This document shows, piece after piece, positions 28,616-37,720 of a DNA stretch of 64,000 bases (position 1 is its first letter; the number at the start of each line of letters is the position of its first letter). Made by a program: the position numbers and the translations under genes. The stretch lies in the NCBI RefSeq assembly GCF_900156255.1, contig NZ_FTMK01000001.1, positions 1-64,000 of the forward strand. The letters run 5' to 3'. The notes below the pieces were generated by a model, which had not been told where the DNA came from, did not search any database, and worked only from the letters and a program-made list of their open reading frames with translations. Source of the DNA: Paracoccus thiocyanatus (GTDB taxonomy: Bacteria; Pseudomonadota; Alphaproteobacteria; Rhodobacterales; Rhodobacteraceae).

Positions 28616-29758
28616 CTAGACGCGGCGGCCGCGCACCCAGGTTTCGCGCAGCACCGGCAGGTCATCGCATAGCGAAAAGCGCATCAGGTCGGCGCGCAGC
28701 CCCGGCGCGATCCGGCCGCGATCCGCAAGCCCGGCCGCTTGCGCGGGATTCGCGCCGACCGTCGCCATGGCGCGCGGCAGGTCGTCCCAGATCCGCGCCA
28801 GGATCAGCGCCCCGGCCAGAAGCGCCGCGGGCACGTAATCCGAGGACAGGATGTCCAGATGCCCGGCCCGCGCCAGCTCCGCGGCCGAGACATTGCCCGA
28901 ATGGCTGCCGCCGCGGATCAGGTTCGGCGCGCCCATCATCACCATGATGCCGTGGTCGCGGCAGGCGGCCGCCGCCTCGGGCGTGGTCGGGAACTCGGCC
29001 AGCCGCACGCCATGGCCGGCCGAAAGCGCGACATGTTCGGCGGTGGTGTCGTCATGGCTGGCCAGCACCGCGCCCAGACGGTGCGCGATCTCGACCGCCG
29101 CCGCCTCGTGGCGGTCGCCGAAGCGGTCGCGCAATGCCCTGAGCCGGGCGACGTGGTCGGCGAATTCCGCGTCCGAAAGCTTGTATTTCCCCTGCACGTA
29201 TTGGGCAAGCTTGCCGATGTCGCGGAACTGGCGCTGGCCGGGCGTGTGGTCCATCAGGCTGATGATGCCGACCCGGTCCTGGGGGCCGAACTCGTCCAGT
29301 TCGGCCAGCAGGGTCTGCGAGCAGATCTCGGCGCGCAGGTGCAGGAAATGGCTGATGCGCAGCACGTCGCGGGCGCGCAGGGCTGCCAGTTCATGCGCCA
29401 GTTCGCGGGCGTATTTGTCGTAATCGCCATCCGTCCCCTCGTTCGGGATCGAGCCCACGCGCATCGCGTCGAAGACCGTGGTGATGCCGCAGCCCGCCAG
29501 TTCGGCGTCATGGGCCAGGATGGCCCCGGCATGGGGCCAGTTCACGCCGGGACGGGGGCGCAGGTGGCGTTCCAGGTTGTCGGTATGCAATTCGACCATG
29601 CCGGGGGCCAGGTAATCGCCGCCCATGTCCAGTGCGCCGTCGGGCAGGCCGTCGCCCGGCTGGATCGCGGCGATCAGCCCGTCCTTTAGCACCAGCGCGC
29701 CCTGGGTCACGGTTTCGGGCAGGATCAGCCGGGCATTGGCAAGGATGGTGCGGGTCAT
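28616..29758 (-). CDS. phnM: Alpha-D-ribose 1-methylphosphonate 5-triphosphate diphosphatase (PhnM-type)
   Basis: 380-residue amidohydrolase-superfamily enzyme. In the C-P lyase pathway PhnM removes pyrophosphate from ribose 1-methylphosphonate triphosphate. Family marks are GMVELHTDNLERHLRPRPG near the N-terminus (metal-binding HTD), SLMDHTPGQRQF, VLASHDDTT, MVMMGAPNLIRGGSHSGN and ILSSDYVPAALL. Full length (E. coli PhnM 378). No phnG-L, phnJ or phosphonate transporter is nearby, so it is an orphan here; the rest of the pathway may be elsewhere, or the enzyme may act on another substrate. Confidence 0.88.
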   Translation of the reverse strand: MTRTILANARLILPETVTQGALVLKDGLIAAIQPGDGLPDGALDMGGDYLAPGMVELHTDNLERHLRPRPGVNWPHAGAILAHDAELAGCGITTVFDAMRVGSIPNEGTDGDYDKYARELAHELAALRARDVLRISHFLHLRAEICSQTLLAELDEFGPQDRVGIISLMDHTPGQRQFRDIGKLAQYVQGKYKLSDAEFADHVARLRALRDRFGDRHEAAAVEIAHRLGAVLASHDDTTAEHVALSAGHGVRLAEFPTTPEAAAACRDHGIMVMMGAPNLIRGGSHSGNVSAAELARAGHLDILSSDYVPAALLAGALILARIWDDLPRAMATVGANPAQAAGLADRGRIAPGLRADLMRFSLCDDLPVLRETWVRGRRV

Positions 29759-29841
29759 GGCGGGCCTTGGGTTCGGGGCAAGCCCAAGGGGTGGCGGATC
29801 GCCGCCCGATGGTCAAGGCCGGTCGCGGCGGCGCGGTGGCC

Positions 29842-29936
29842 GGGGGGCTTTGCCCCCACGCCGGCCGGGCCGGCGCTCCCCCAGGATATTTGGCCACGAA
29901 AGAAGCCGGAACGCGATCCCTAGGGGCAAAGCCCCT
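29842..29936. repeat. Palindromic intergenic repeat element (Rhodobacteraceae type)
   Basis: Two hairpins with the same core face each other: GGGGGC-TTT-GCCCCC (29843-29857) on the plus strand and AGGGGC-TTT-GCCCCT on the minus strand (29936-29922). Between them lie CCGGCCGGGCCGGC and CCCCCAGGATATTTGGCC. Sequences of the form CTTTGCCCCC...CCCCAGGATATTT are familiar as repeated intergenic elements in Rhodobacteraceae; copy number in this genome cannot be checked here. The right-hand hairpin overlaps the last codons of cobB. Confidence 0.65.
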
Positions 29937-30600
29937 GGACCCATTGCGGCACCACCTGGGTGGCGGGGCCGATGCGGTGCTGGCTGAAATCGCGGGCCGC
30001 GGCCGAGGCGGCCAGGTTCAGCTCGATGGTTTCGGCGCCGTTTCGCCGGGCATGCTGGGCGAGGCCCGCTGCCGGATAGACCTGGCCCGAAGTGCCGATG
30101 GCGGCAAAGAGTTCGGCGCTTTCCACCGCCTGCCAGATCCGTTCCATGTGATAAGGAATTTCGCCGAACCAGACGATGTCGGGCCGGGCCAGGGGCTGGC
30201 CGCAGGCCGGGCAGGGATCGGGCGGGCGCATCACCAGCGCCGCTGGCCAGCGATGCCCGCAGCCCGAGCAGAGCGCACCCAGCAGGCTGCCATGCATGTG
30301 GATCACCTCGGCCGAGCCGCCGCGTTCGTGCAGGTCGTCCACGTTCTGCGTGATCAGGGTCAGGTCGTGATGCCGGGCCAGCCGCGCCAGCGCCCGATGC
30401 GCGGCATTGGGCTGGGCGCGGGCGGCATCGGCGCGGCGCTGGTTGTAGAAGCGGTGCACCAGCGCCGGGTCGCGGTGGAACCCCTCGGGCGTGGCGACAT
30501 CCTCGATGCGGTGCTCTTCCCACAGCCCATCGCTGGCGCGAAAGGTGCGGATGCCGCTTTCGGCCGAGATGCCGGCCCCGGTCAGCACGGTGATGCGCAT
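29920..30600 (-). CDS. cobB: NAD-dependent protein deacylase (sirtuin, CobB type)
   Basis: 226-residue sirtuin that removes acyl groups from protein lysines using NAD. Motifs in order: LTGAGISAESGIRTFR, EDVATPEGFHRDP, FYNQRR, TQNVDDLHERGG, the catalytic HMHGS, zinc cysteines CSGCGHRW and CPACG, and GTSGQVYPAAGL. The Tyr and Arg in FYNQRR match the class III residues that bind succinyl or malonyl groups, so desuccinylase activity is expected besides deacetylation. The C-terminal QGLCP is encoded by the repeat-like hairpin at 29922-29936, suggesting the end of the protein was shaped by that element. Start at 30600 gives the usual N-terminus. Confidence 0.92.
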   Translation of the reverse strand: MRITVLTGAGISAESGIRTFRASDGLWEEHRIEDVATPEGFHRDPALVHRFYNQRRADAARAQPNAAHRALARLARHHDLTLITQNVDDLHERGGSAEVIHMHGSLLGALCSGCGHRWPAALVMRPPDPCPACGQPLARPDIVWFGEIPYHMERIWQAVESAELFAAIGTSGQVYPAAGLAQHARRNGAETIELNLAASAAARDFSQHRIGPATQVVPQWVQGLCP

Positions 30601-30608
30601 GTCCCGGC

Positions 30609-30914
30609 CTAGCGCGCGCAATAAGCCTCGGCTGCGGCGGCGAAGCTTTTGTAGCGCGCCCAGAAGGCGTTGTCGGCGTCGCTTTTCGACATGCGCACCT
30701 CTTGCGCGGCATCGGCGTCGCGGAAGAAGCGCGCGGCCCGGCGCTGGTCGGCGCGTGACAGCGTCTGGTCGGCGACCTGCTGGATGCAGCGGCATGCCTG
30801 GCCGTTGCGGGCGCCGCGTTCCGAACGGACGCAGGCGGAATCGATGGGGCCGGCCATGGCAAGCGGCGTCGTCAGCACCACCGCGGCGGCGGCGATCATC
30901 AGTCGGTTGAACAT
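30609..30914 (-). CDS. Small secreted Cys-containing protein (Rhodobacterales 'arginine transporter'-like)
   Basis: 101-residue exported protein: signal peptide MFNRLMIAAAAVVLTTPLAMA, then a compact domain with GPIDSAC, QACRCIQQVADQTLS, RRAARFFRDADAAQEVRMS and FWARYKSFAAAAEAYC. Four cysteines suggest two disulfides. Closely similar proteins in Rhodobacterales are often labelled arginine transporter, but the protein has no membrane segments beyond the signal peptide, so that name looks wrong. Function unknown. It sits eight bases upstream of cobB on the same strand and has its own promoter candidate at 30987-31015. Confidence 0.82.
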   Translation of the reverse strand: MFNRLMIAAAAVVLTTPLAMAGPIDSACVRSERGARNGQACRCIQQVADQTLSRADQRRAARFFRDADAAQEVRMSKSDADNAFWARYKSFAAAAEAYCAR

Positions 30915-30986
30915 TCCTGTCTCCTCGGATCCTGCCGCGGCTACGGGGCTGGGCGCCCTCTTTCGGCCGCGTTTCTTGCGCCTTGC

Positions 30987-31015
30987 AGGTTAACAGAACC
31001 GGGTTTGCGTCACAA
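30987..31015 (-). promoter_or_regulatory. Candidate sigma-70 promoter for the small secreted protein (and cobB)
   Basis: On the minus strand TTGTGA (31015-31010) and TAACCT (30992-30987) are 17 bases apart, predicting a leader of about 65 bases before the gene starting at 30914. Confidence 0.5.
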
Positions 31016-31082
31016 TTGCGCGGGTCGGCGGCCGGGCCGGGCAGGAATGGCGGCCGCGGCGAGCGCGACCGCAAGATGTGGT

Positions 31083-31268
31083 TCAGCCCGGCTGGGGCGT
31101 GTAGCCGGCTTCGCGAATCACCTCGGCCGCGCGGGCCGGGTCCAGCCCCTGGACCGTGACGCTGCGGCTGGCAAGATCGGTGCTGGCCCGGCCGCCGGCC
31201 TGGGCCACCGCCTTTTCGATGGCGGCGGTGCAATGGCCGCAGCTCATATCCTCGACGTGAAACTTCAT
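31083..31268 (-). CDS. Heavy-metal-associated (HMA) domain protein, CopZ-like
   Basis: 61-residue single HMA domain with the metal motif MSCGHC (GMTCxxC-type) in MKFHVEDMSCGHCTAAIEKAVAQAGG. Free-standing HMA proteins are cytoplasmic Cu(I) chaperones that hand copper to P-type ATPases. No copA is next to it; the nearest copper genes are the SCO/PCu(A)C group over 21 kb away. AAAGGA lies seven bases before the ATG. Copper is the likeliest metal, though mercury or zinc chaperones share the motif. Confidence 0.88.
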   Translation of the reverse strand: MKFHVEDMSCGHCTAAIEKAVAQAGGRASTDLASRSVTVQGLDPARAAEVIREAGYTPQPG

Positions 31269-31404
31269 CGCTGCATCCTTTCGCGGGTTCCGGCCGCGGC
31301 TTGCCCGGCCTTTTAGCCATGCCGATCTTTCGTCCGGCGTGAAACCCGCCTATGATCGCGCCAGGGCGCCGCGGGCGCAATTCCCCGACATGAGGCCGCG
31401 ACGA

Positions 31405-32310
31405 ATGGTCACCGAAAACTTCCGCGGCGCGATCCTCATGGTGCTGTCCATGGCGCTTTTTGCGCTGGAGGACATGTTCATCAAGCTGATGACCCTGGGC
31501 CTGCCCTATGGGCAGGTGCTTTCCATGGTCGGAGCGGCGGGCTTTCTGGCCTTCTGGGCCTCGATCCTGCTGCGCCGGCAGCGCTTCTGGACCCGCGCGC
31601 TGCTGCATCCGCTGGTGCTGCTTCGCAACCTGTGCGAGATCGTCGGCGCCATCGGCTTTACCGCGGCGCTGGCGCTGAGCGACCTGTCCTCGACCTCGGC
31701 GATCCTGCAAGCACTGCCGTTGTTCATCGTGCTGGGGGCGGCGCTATTTCTGGGCGAGCCGGTGGGCTGGAGGCGTTGCAGCGCCATCGCGGTGGGCTTT
31801 GCCGGGGTGCTGCTGATCGTGCGGCCGGGGCTGGCGGCGTTCCAGCCGGTTTCGCTGATGGCGCTGGCCGCGGTGGTGGCGCTGGCGGTGCGCGACCTGG
31901 CCACGCGCCGCATTCCGCCCGGCATCCGTTCGGACCAGATCGCCGGCTCGGCCTTTCTGGCGATCCTTCTGGGCGGGCTGGCCACCTGGGTTGCGACGGG
32001 CCAGCCTGCCGTCAGGCCGGGGGCGGTGCAGCTTGGCCAACTGGCCGGGGGCATGGTGGTGGGCGTCGGCGGCTATGTGCTGCTGGTCGCGGCGACCCGC
32101 GTCGGCGATGCCGTCGCCGTGGCGCCCTATCGCTATGCGCGCCTGGTCTTTGCGCTGATCGTGGCTTTCCTGGTCTTTGACGAGCGGCCGGACCTGCCCA
32201 CGCTGGCGGGCGCGGCGCTGATCGTCGCCTCGGGCTGCTATGCCATGTGGCGCGAGGCGGTGCTGCGCCGTCGCCGGCTGCGCGAGGCCGGTTTCGCCAC
32301 CGCCTCATGA
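31405..32310 (+). CDS. EamA/DMT-superfamily permease
   Basis: 301-residue membrane protein with ten hydrophobic helices in two EamA-type halves, beginning [25 protein letters not shown] and with the second half near [38 protein letters not shown]. Members export or import metabolites such as amino acids or S-adenosylmethionine-like compounds; the substrate is not recognisable. Of several starts I prefer 31405; longer frames reach back to 31339. A TATGAT -10-like hexamer at 31351-31356 with a weak -35 (TTTCGT) could be its promoter. lepA starts 41 bases downstream. Confidence 0.85.
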   Translation: MVTENFRGAILMVLSMALFALEDMFIKLMTLGLPYGQVLSMVGAAGFLAFWASILLRRQRFWTRALLHPLVLLRNLCEIVGAIGFTAALALSDLSSTSAILQALPLFIVLGAALFLGEPVGWRRCSAIAVGFAGVLLIVRPGLAAFQPVSLMALAAVVALAVRDLATRRIPPGIRSDQIAGSAFLAILLGGLATWVATGQPAVRPGAVQLGQLAGGMVVGVGGYVLLVAATRVGDAVAVAPYRYARLVFALIVAFLVFDERPDLPTLAGAALIVASGCYAMWREAVLRRRRLREAGFATAS

Positions 32311-32351
32311 ACCCTCTTCCCGCGCGGCCCGCGCCCTTGTATAGCGCGGCT

Positions 32352-34151
32352 ATGACCGACCTTGAGCTCATCCGCAATTTCTCGATCGTGGCCCATATCG
32401 ACCACGGCAAATCAACCCTGGCCGACCGGCTGATCCAGATGACGGGCACGGTCGCCGAACGCGACATGAAGGCCCAGCTGCTGGACAGCATGGATATCGA
32501 GCGCGAGCGGGGCATCACCATCAAGGCCAATACCGTGCGCATCGACTATCCGGCGCGCGACGGGCGGACCTATGTGCTGAACCTGATCGACACGCCCGGC
32601 CACGTGGACTTCGCCTATGAGGTCAGCCGCTCGATGCGCGCGGTCGAAGGCTCGCTTCTGGTCGTGGACGCGACGCAGGGGGTCGAGGCGCAGACCCTGG
32701 CCAATGTCTATCAGGCCATCGACGCCGGGCACGAGATCGTGCCGGTGCTGAACAAGATCGACCTGCCCGCGGCGGAACCCGACCGCGTCAAGGAACAGAT
32801 CGAGGACGTGATCGGCATCGACGCCCAGGACGCCATCCAGATCTCGGCCAAGACCGGGCTTGGCATCCCCGACGTGCTGGAGGCCATCGTCGCCCGCCTG
32901 CCGGCGCCCAAGGGCGACCGGGACGCGCCGTTAAAGGCGATGCTGGTCGACAGCTGGTATGACGCCTATCTGGGCGTCGTGGTGATGATCCGCGTCATGG
33001 ACGGGATGATCCGCAAGGGCGACCGCATCCGCATGATGCAGACCAATGCCGTCTACGGCATCGACAAGCTCGCCGTGCTGCGTCCGCAGATGCAGGACAT
33101 CGCCGAACTGGGGCCGGGTGAGATCGGGGTCTTCACCGCCTCGATCAAGCAGGTGCGCGACACCCGCGTCGGCGACACCATCACCCATGAGCGCAAGGGC
33201 TGCGCCGCGCCGCTGCCGGGCTTCAAGCCGGCGCAGCCGGTGGTGTTCTGCGGCCTGTTCCCGGTCGATGCCAATGATTTCGACACGCTGCGCGACGCCA
33301 TCGAAAAGCTGGCGCTGAACGATGCGTCCTTCAGCTATGAGATGGAGACCTCGGCCGCGCTTGGCTTTGGCTTCCGCTGCGGGTTCCTGGGGCTTTTGCA
33401 CCTGGAGGTGATCCGCGACCGGCTGGAACGCGAATACGACCTGGACCTGATCACCACCGCGCCCTCGGTGGTGTTCCGGCTTTTCATGCGCGACGGCGAG
33501 ATGCGCGAATTGCACAACCCCGCCGACATGCCCGACCTGACCCATGTGGACCATATCGAGGAGCCGCGGATCAAGGCCACGATCATGGTCCCGGACGAAT
33601 ATCTGGGCGACGTGCTGAAACTGTGCCAGGACCGGCGCGGCATCCAGATGGACCTGACCTATGCCGGCAGCCGCGCCATGGTGGTCTATGACCTGCCGCT
33701 GGCCGAGGTGGTGTTCGATTTCTACGACCGGCTGAAATCCGTGACCAAGGGCTATGCCAGCTTCGACTACCAGATCAGCGAATACCGCGAGGACTTCCTG
33801 GTCAAGATGTCGATCCTGGTCAATGACGAGCCGGTGGACGCGCTGTCGATCATGGTCCATCGCGACCGCGCCGAAAGCCGCGGCCGGGCGATGGTCGAAA
33901 AGCTCAAGGACCTGATCCCGCGCCACATGTTCAAGATCCCGATCCAGGCGGCCATCGGCGGGCGCGTCATCGCGCGCGAGACCTTGGCGGCGCTGCGCAA
34001 GGACGTGACCGCGAAATGCTATGGCGGGGATGCCACGCGCAAGAAGAAGCTTTTGGAAAAGCAAAAGGCCGGCAAGAAGAAGATGCGCCAGTTCGGCAAG
34101 GTCGAGATCCCGCAGACCGCCTTTATCCAGGCGTTGAAGATGGATAGCTGA
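32352..34151 (+). CDS. lepA: Elongation factor 4 (LepA)
   Basis: 599-residue translational GTPase, exactly the usual length, that remodels stalled ribosomes by back-translocation. G1 AHIDHGKS is at residues 14-21, followed by the switch [10 protein letters not shown]3 DTPGH, G4 NKIDLP and G5 SAKTG. LepA-specific C-terminal sequence ([24 protein letters not shown]) is present. The start at 32352 removes a 35-residue upstream extension that other LepA proteins lack. Confidence 0.97.
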   Translation: MTDLELIRNFSIVAHIDHGKSTLADRLIQMTGTVAERDMKAQLLDSMDIERERGITIKANTVRIDYPARDGRTYVLNLIDTPGHVDFAYEVSRSMRAVEGSLLVVDATQGVEAQTLANVYQAIDAGHEIVPVLNKIDLPAAEPDRVKEQIEDVIGIDAQDAIQISAKTGLGIPDVLEAIVARLPAPKGDRDAPLKAMLVDSWYDAYLGVVVMIRVMDGMIRKGDRIRMMQTNAVYGIDKLAVLRPQMQDIAELGPGEIGVFTASIKQVRDTRVGDTITHERKGCAAPLPGFKPAQPVVFCGLFPVDANDFDTLRDAIEKLALNDASFSYEMETSAALGFGFRCGFLGLLHLEVIRDRLEREYDLDLITTAPSVVFRLFMRDGEMRELHNPADMPDLTHVDHIEEPRIKATIMVPDEYLGDVLKLCQDRRGIQMDLTYAGSRAMVVYDLPLAEVVFDFYDRLKSVTKGYASFDYQISEYREDFLVKMSILVNDEPVDALSIMVHRDRAESRGRAMVEKLKDLIPRHMFKIPIQAAIGGRVIARETLAALRKDVTAKCYGGDATRKKKLLEKQKAGKKKMRQFGKVEIPQTAFIQALKMDS

Positions 34152-34258
34152 GGGCGCCCCGGTCGGTTCCCGGCAATTGCAGCCCGGCGCTGGTTGCCTG
34201 GGCGGGGCTTGGGGCGATGAAGGCTGGTCCCGGCCTGAAAGCGGGGCCCCGGCCGCGC

Positions 34259-35167
34259 CTATCCCAGCCCGTCCCGCGCCATGCGGGCGGCGATCCAGTC
34301 GCGAAAGGCCGAAAGCGGCTTCAGCCCGGCCTTGCGCGCCGGCCAGGCCAGCCAATAGGCGCCGCTGCCCGGCACGCCCTGCCGCAGCACCGGCGCCAGC
34401 CGGCCCTTGGCGATCTCGACGCGGGCCAGGTAGTCGGGCAGCAGCGCGATCCCCAGTCCCGAGATTGCCGCCTGGATCATCATCGAGAACTGGTCCATCA
34501 TCATGCCCTCCAGCGGCGCTGGCGGCTCGGCTCCCTGTCCCCGGAACCAGGCCTGCCAGGCGTCGGGGCGGGTCGGCAATTGCAGCAGCAGCATTCCCGC
34601 CAGGTCGGCGGGCGCCGCCACCGGCCGCCGCGCCAGCAGATCGGGGGCGGCGCAGGCGGTCAGGCGTTCATCGAACAGTTTCAGGTGGTCGGCCCCCGGC
34701 CAGTCGTCGCGGCCGTAGAAGATCATCGCGTCGAACGGTTCCTCGTCAAAGCTGAAGCGGCGAAAGCGCGTGGTCAGGTTGATCGAGACGCCGGGATGCG
34801 CCGACAGGAAATCCGGCAGTCGCGGCGCCAGCCAGCGCGTGGCAAAGGTCGGCAGCACCGCCAGGTCCAGGCTGCCGCCGTCGGGATTGGCGATCAGCGA
34901 CATGCCGGCGCGCTGGATCTGGTCCAGCGCCGCGGAAATGTCGCGAAAATACCGCTCGGCGGCTTCGGTCGGGGTCAGGCGCTTCTTGTGGCGGATGAAC
35001 AGGTCCTGCGCCAAATGCGCCTCCAGGCTTTGCAGCAGCCGGCTGACCGTGCTTTGCGTCAGCCCCAGATCCTGCGCCGCGCCGGTGACCGAACCCGTGC
35101 GCATCACCGCGTCAAAGGCCAGCAGCAGGCTGAGGTTCGGAAGAAAGCGCCTTTGCCGCAAGAACAT
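34259..35167 (-). CDS. LysR-family regulator, divergent from gcdH
   Basis: 302-residue LysR-type transcriptional regulator. The N-terminal winged helix reads AFDAVMRTGSVTGAAQDLGLTQSTVSRLLQSLE (residues 17-49), followed by the periplasmic-binding-like effector domain. It is divergently transcribed from glutaryl-CoA dehydrogenase, the arrangement of GcdR in Pseudomonas and relatives, where glutarate is the inducer. GcdR-type function is therefore likely but is inferred from position. The ATG overlaps an imperfect dyad (35167-35183), which could give autoregulation. Confidence 0.9.
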   Translation of the reverse strand: MFLRQRRFLPNLSLLLAFDAVMRTGSVTGAAQDLGLTQSTVSRLLQSLEAHLAQDLFIRHKKRLTPTEAAERYFRDISAALDQIQRAGMSLIANPDGGSLDLAVLPTFATRWLAPRLPDFLSAHPGVSINLTTRFRRFSFDEEPFDAMIFYGRDDWPGADHLKLFDERLTACAAPDLLARRPVAAPADLAGMLLLQLPTRPDAWQAWFRGQGAEPPAPLEGMMMDQFSMMIQAAISGLGIALLPDYLARVEIAKGRLAPVLRQGVPGSGAYWLAWPARKAGLKPLSAFRDWIAARMARDGLG

Positions 35168-35202
35168 TCATCCCATGCATGAAGTAATGAGGATTATCCA
35201 TT
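35167..35202. promoter_or_regulatory. Candidate LysR-type operators between the regulator and gcdH
   Basis: Two imperfect dyads lie in the divergent gap: TTCATCCCATGCATGAA (35167-35183) and AATGAGGATTATCCATT (35186-35202). The second is a plausible LysR recognition site with AT-rich interrupted symmetry; the first overlaps the regulator's start codon. Confidence 0.45.
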
Positions 35203-35263
35203 TTCCGCCCCGGTTTGAAAGCGGTAATGAATGATCCGACAGCATCAGCGCATGAGGCATGAC

Positions 35264-36463
35264 GTGACGACCCAATCGCACAAGGGCGGCCCCTTTTCCT
35301 GGTCCGACCCGTTCCTGCTTGAGGATCAACTGACCGAGGAAGAGCGGATGATCCAGGGCAGCGCCGCGGCCTTCGCCGCCGACCGGCTGGCGCCGCGCGT
35401 CGAGGCCGCCTATCTGAACGAGGAAACCGATCCCGAGATATTCCGCGAGATGGGCGCAGCCGGCCTGCTGGGCGTCACGGTGGACGAAGCCTATGGCGGC
35501 GTCGGCGCCTCTTACGTCGCCTATGGGCTGGTCGCGCGCGAGATCGAGCGCATCGATTCGGGCTATCGTTCCATGGCTTCGGTGCAAAGCTCGCTGGTGA
35601 TGTTCCCGATCGAGGCCTATGGCAGCGAGGCGCAGAAGCAGAAATACCTGCCGAAACTGGCCTCGGGCGCGTTCATCGGCTGCTTCGGCCTGACCGAGCC
35701 GGATGCGGGATCCGACCCCGGCGGCATGCGCACCATGGCCCGCAAGACCCAGGGCGGCTATGTGCTGAACGGCTCCAAGATGTGGATCTCGAACGCGCCT
35801 ATCGCCGATGTCTTCGTGGTCTGGGCCAAGTCCGAGGCCCACGGCGGCAAGGTGCGCGGCTTCGTGCTGGACAAGGGCATGAAGGGTCTTTCGGCGCCCA
35901 AGATCGAGGGCAAGCTGTCCTTACGCGCCTCGATCACCGGCGAGATCGTCATGGAGAATGTCGAGGTCGGCGAGGATGCGCTGTTGCCCGGTACCGAGGG
36001 CATGGGCGGCCCCTTCGGCTGCCTGAACCGCGCGCGCTACGGCATTTCCTGGGGCGCCATGGGCGCGGCCGAGGATTGCTGGTTCCGTGCCCGCCAATAC
36101 GGCCTCGACCGCCAGCAGTTCAACCGCCCGCTGGCCGCGACGCAGCTTTACCAGAAAAAGCTGGCCGACATGCAGACCGAGATCGCGCTGGGGCTGCAAG
36201 CCAGCCTGCGGGTCGGGCGGCTGTTCGACCAGGGCAAGTTCGCGCCCGAGATGATTTCGATCGTCAAGCGCAACAATTGCGGCAAGGCGCTGGAGATCGC
36301 GCGCCAGGCCCGCGACATGCATGGCGGCAACGGCATCCAGATCGGCTATCACGTCATGCGGCACGCCCAGAACCTGGAGACGGTGAACACCTATGAGGGC
36401 ACGCATGACGTCCATGCGCTGATCCTGGGCCGGGCGCAGACCGGCATCCAGGCGTTCGGGTGA
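35264..36463 (+). CDS. gcdH: Glutaryl-CoA dehydrogenase
   Basis: About 399 residues; FAD-dependent acyl-CoA dehydrogenase that oxidises and decarboxylates glutaryl-CoA to crotonyl-CoA in lysine, tryptophan and glutarate breakdown. The GCDH-type N-terminus [19 protein letters not shown], the acyl-CoA dehydrogenase signature [26 protein letters not shown] and the catalytic-base block [16 protein letters not shown] are all present; the last separates GCDH from other family members. Start is uncertain: 35231 and 35252 (ATG) are in frame, but GTG at 35264 has GAGG six bases upstream. The stop overlaps the CoA-transferase start. Confidence 0.93.
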   Translation: MTTQSHKGGPFSWSDPFLLEDQLTEEERMIQGSAAAFAADRLAPRVEAAYLNEETDPEIFREMGAAGLLGVTVDEAYGGVGASYVAYGLVAREIERIDSGYRSMASVQSSLVMFPIEAYGSEAQKQKYLPKLASGAFIGCFGLTEPDAGSDPGGMRTMARKTQGGYVLNGSKMWISNAPIADVFVVWAKSEAHGGKVRGFVLDKGMKGLSAPKIEGKLSLRASITGEIVMENVEVGEDALLPGTEGMGGPFGCLNRARYGISWGAMGAAEDCWFRARQYGLDRQQFNRPLAATQLYQKKLADMQTEIALGLQASLRVGRLFDQGKFAPEMISIVKRNNCGKALEIARQARDMHGGNGIQIGYHVMRHAQNLETVNTYEGTHDVHALILGRAQTGIQAFG

Positions 36464-37608
36464 TGGATCAGCCGGCGCTGAAGGGGCTGCGCGTCGTCGA
36501 ACTGGCGCGCATCCTGGCCGGGCCGTGGATCGGCCAGACCCTGGCCGACCTGGGCGCCGAGGTCATCAAGGTCGAGGCGCCCGAGGGCGACGACACCCGC
36601 CGCTGGGGCCCGCCCTTCATCGACCGGCCCCGGCCCGACGGCACGACCGAACGGGTCGCGGCCTATTTCCACGCCGCCAATCGCGGCAAGCGCTCGGTGA
36701 CTTGCGACTTCAACGACCCCGCCGACCTGGCGCGGCTGCGGGCGCTGATCGACCAGGCCGACGTGGTGGTCGAGAATTTCAAGCTGGGGGGCCTGCGCAA
36801 GTTCGGGCTGGACTACGCGACGCTTTCGGCGCGCAATCCGCGACTGGTCTATGCCTCGATCACCGGCTTCGGGCAGGACGGGCCGCGCGCGGCGCAGCCG
36901 GGCTATGATTTCCTGATCCAGGGCATGTCGGGCATCATGGACCTGACCGGCGATCCGCAGGGCGAGCCGCAGAAGGTCGGCGTCGCCTGGATCGACATCT
37001 TCACCGGGCTTTACGGGGTGATCGCCGTGCAGGCCGCGCTGGCCGAGCGGGCGCGGTCGGGCCTGGGCCAGCATCTGGACCTGTCGCTTCTGGATTGCGG
37101 GGTGGCGGTGCTGGCCAACCAGGCGACGAATTACCTGCTGGGCGGGCAGGTGCCGCACCGGCTGGGCAATGCGCATCCCAATATCGTGCCCTATCAGCTT
37201 TTCCCGGCCTTGGACGGGCATCTGATCGTCGCCTGCGGCAATGACCGGCAATTCGCGGCGCTGTGCCGGGTGCTGGACCTGCCCGGCCTGGCGGAAGACC
37301 CGGATTATGCCACCAACCCCGCCCGCGTGGCGAACCGCGCGCGGCTGGTGCCGCTTTTGGCCGATGCCACGCGCCGCTTTGCCCGCTCTGCGCTGATCGC
37401 CGCGCTGGAGGGGGCGGGCGTCCCCGCCGGCCCGGTCAACGACGTGGCCGAGGCTTTGGCCGAGCCGCAGGTCCAGGCCCGCGGCCTGCGCATCGCGCCC
37501 CAGGGCATCGCCGGGCTGCGCAGCCCGCTGCGCTTTTCGCGCAGCCCGCTGGTGACGGATCGCGCCGCCCCGGCGCTTGGCGACGGCGAATGGCGCTTTC
37601 CGGGTTGA
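36463..37608 (+). CDS. CaiB/BaiF CoA-transferase, probable succinyl-CoA:glutarate CoA-transferase
   Basis: 381-residue class III CoA-transferase. Family features include LKGLRVVELARILAGPWIGQTLADLGAEVIKVE, RSVTCDFNDP, GYDFLIQGMSGIMDLTG and the region with the catalytic aspartate, VAWIDIFTGLYGV. Overlap with gcdH by one base and the shared regulator suggest it makes glutaryl-CoA from free glutarate using succinyl-CoA, as GcdG in pseudomonads and human SUGCT do. The acyl specificity is inferred from context; formyl-CoA or carnitine roles are less likely here. Confidence 0.88.
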   Translation: MDQPALKGLRVVELARILAGPWIGQTLADLGAEVIKVEAPEGDDTRRWGPPFIDRPRPDGTTERVAAYFHAANRGKRSVTCDFNDPADLARLRALIDQADVVVENFKLGGLRKFGLDYATLSARNPRLVYASITGFGQDGPRAAQPGYDFLIQGMSGIMDLTGDPQGEPQKVGVAWIDIFTGLYGVIAVQAALAERARSGLGQHLDLSLLDCGVAVLANQATNYLLGGQVPHRLGNAHPNIVPYQLFPALDGHLIVACGNDRQFAALCRVLDLPGLAEDPDYATNPARVANRARLVPLLADATRRFARSALIAALEGAGVPAGPVNDVAEALAEPQVQARGLRIAPQGIAGLRSPLRFSRSPLVTDRAAPALGDGEWRFPG

Positions 37609-37720
37609 ATCCCGGCCCTGCCGCCATGGCCGGTTGCGCGCAGCCGGCCTTGCTGTCAGATTCCGCCGCAGGAAGAGGGTGAAGCGGGAAGGAAGTCGTG
37701 CCTTGGATGCGCCGGTTCGG

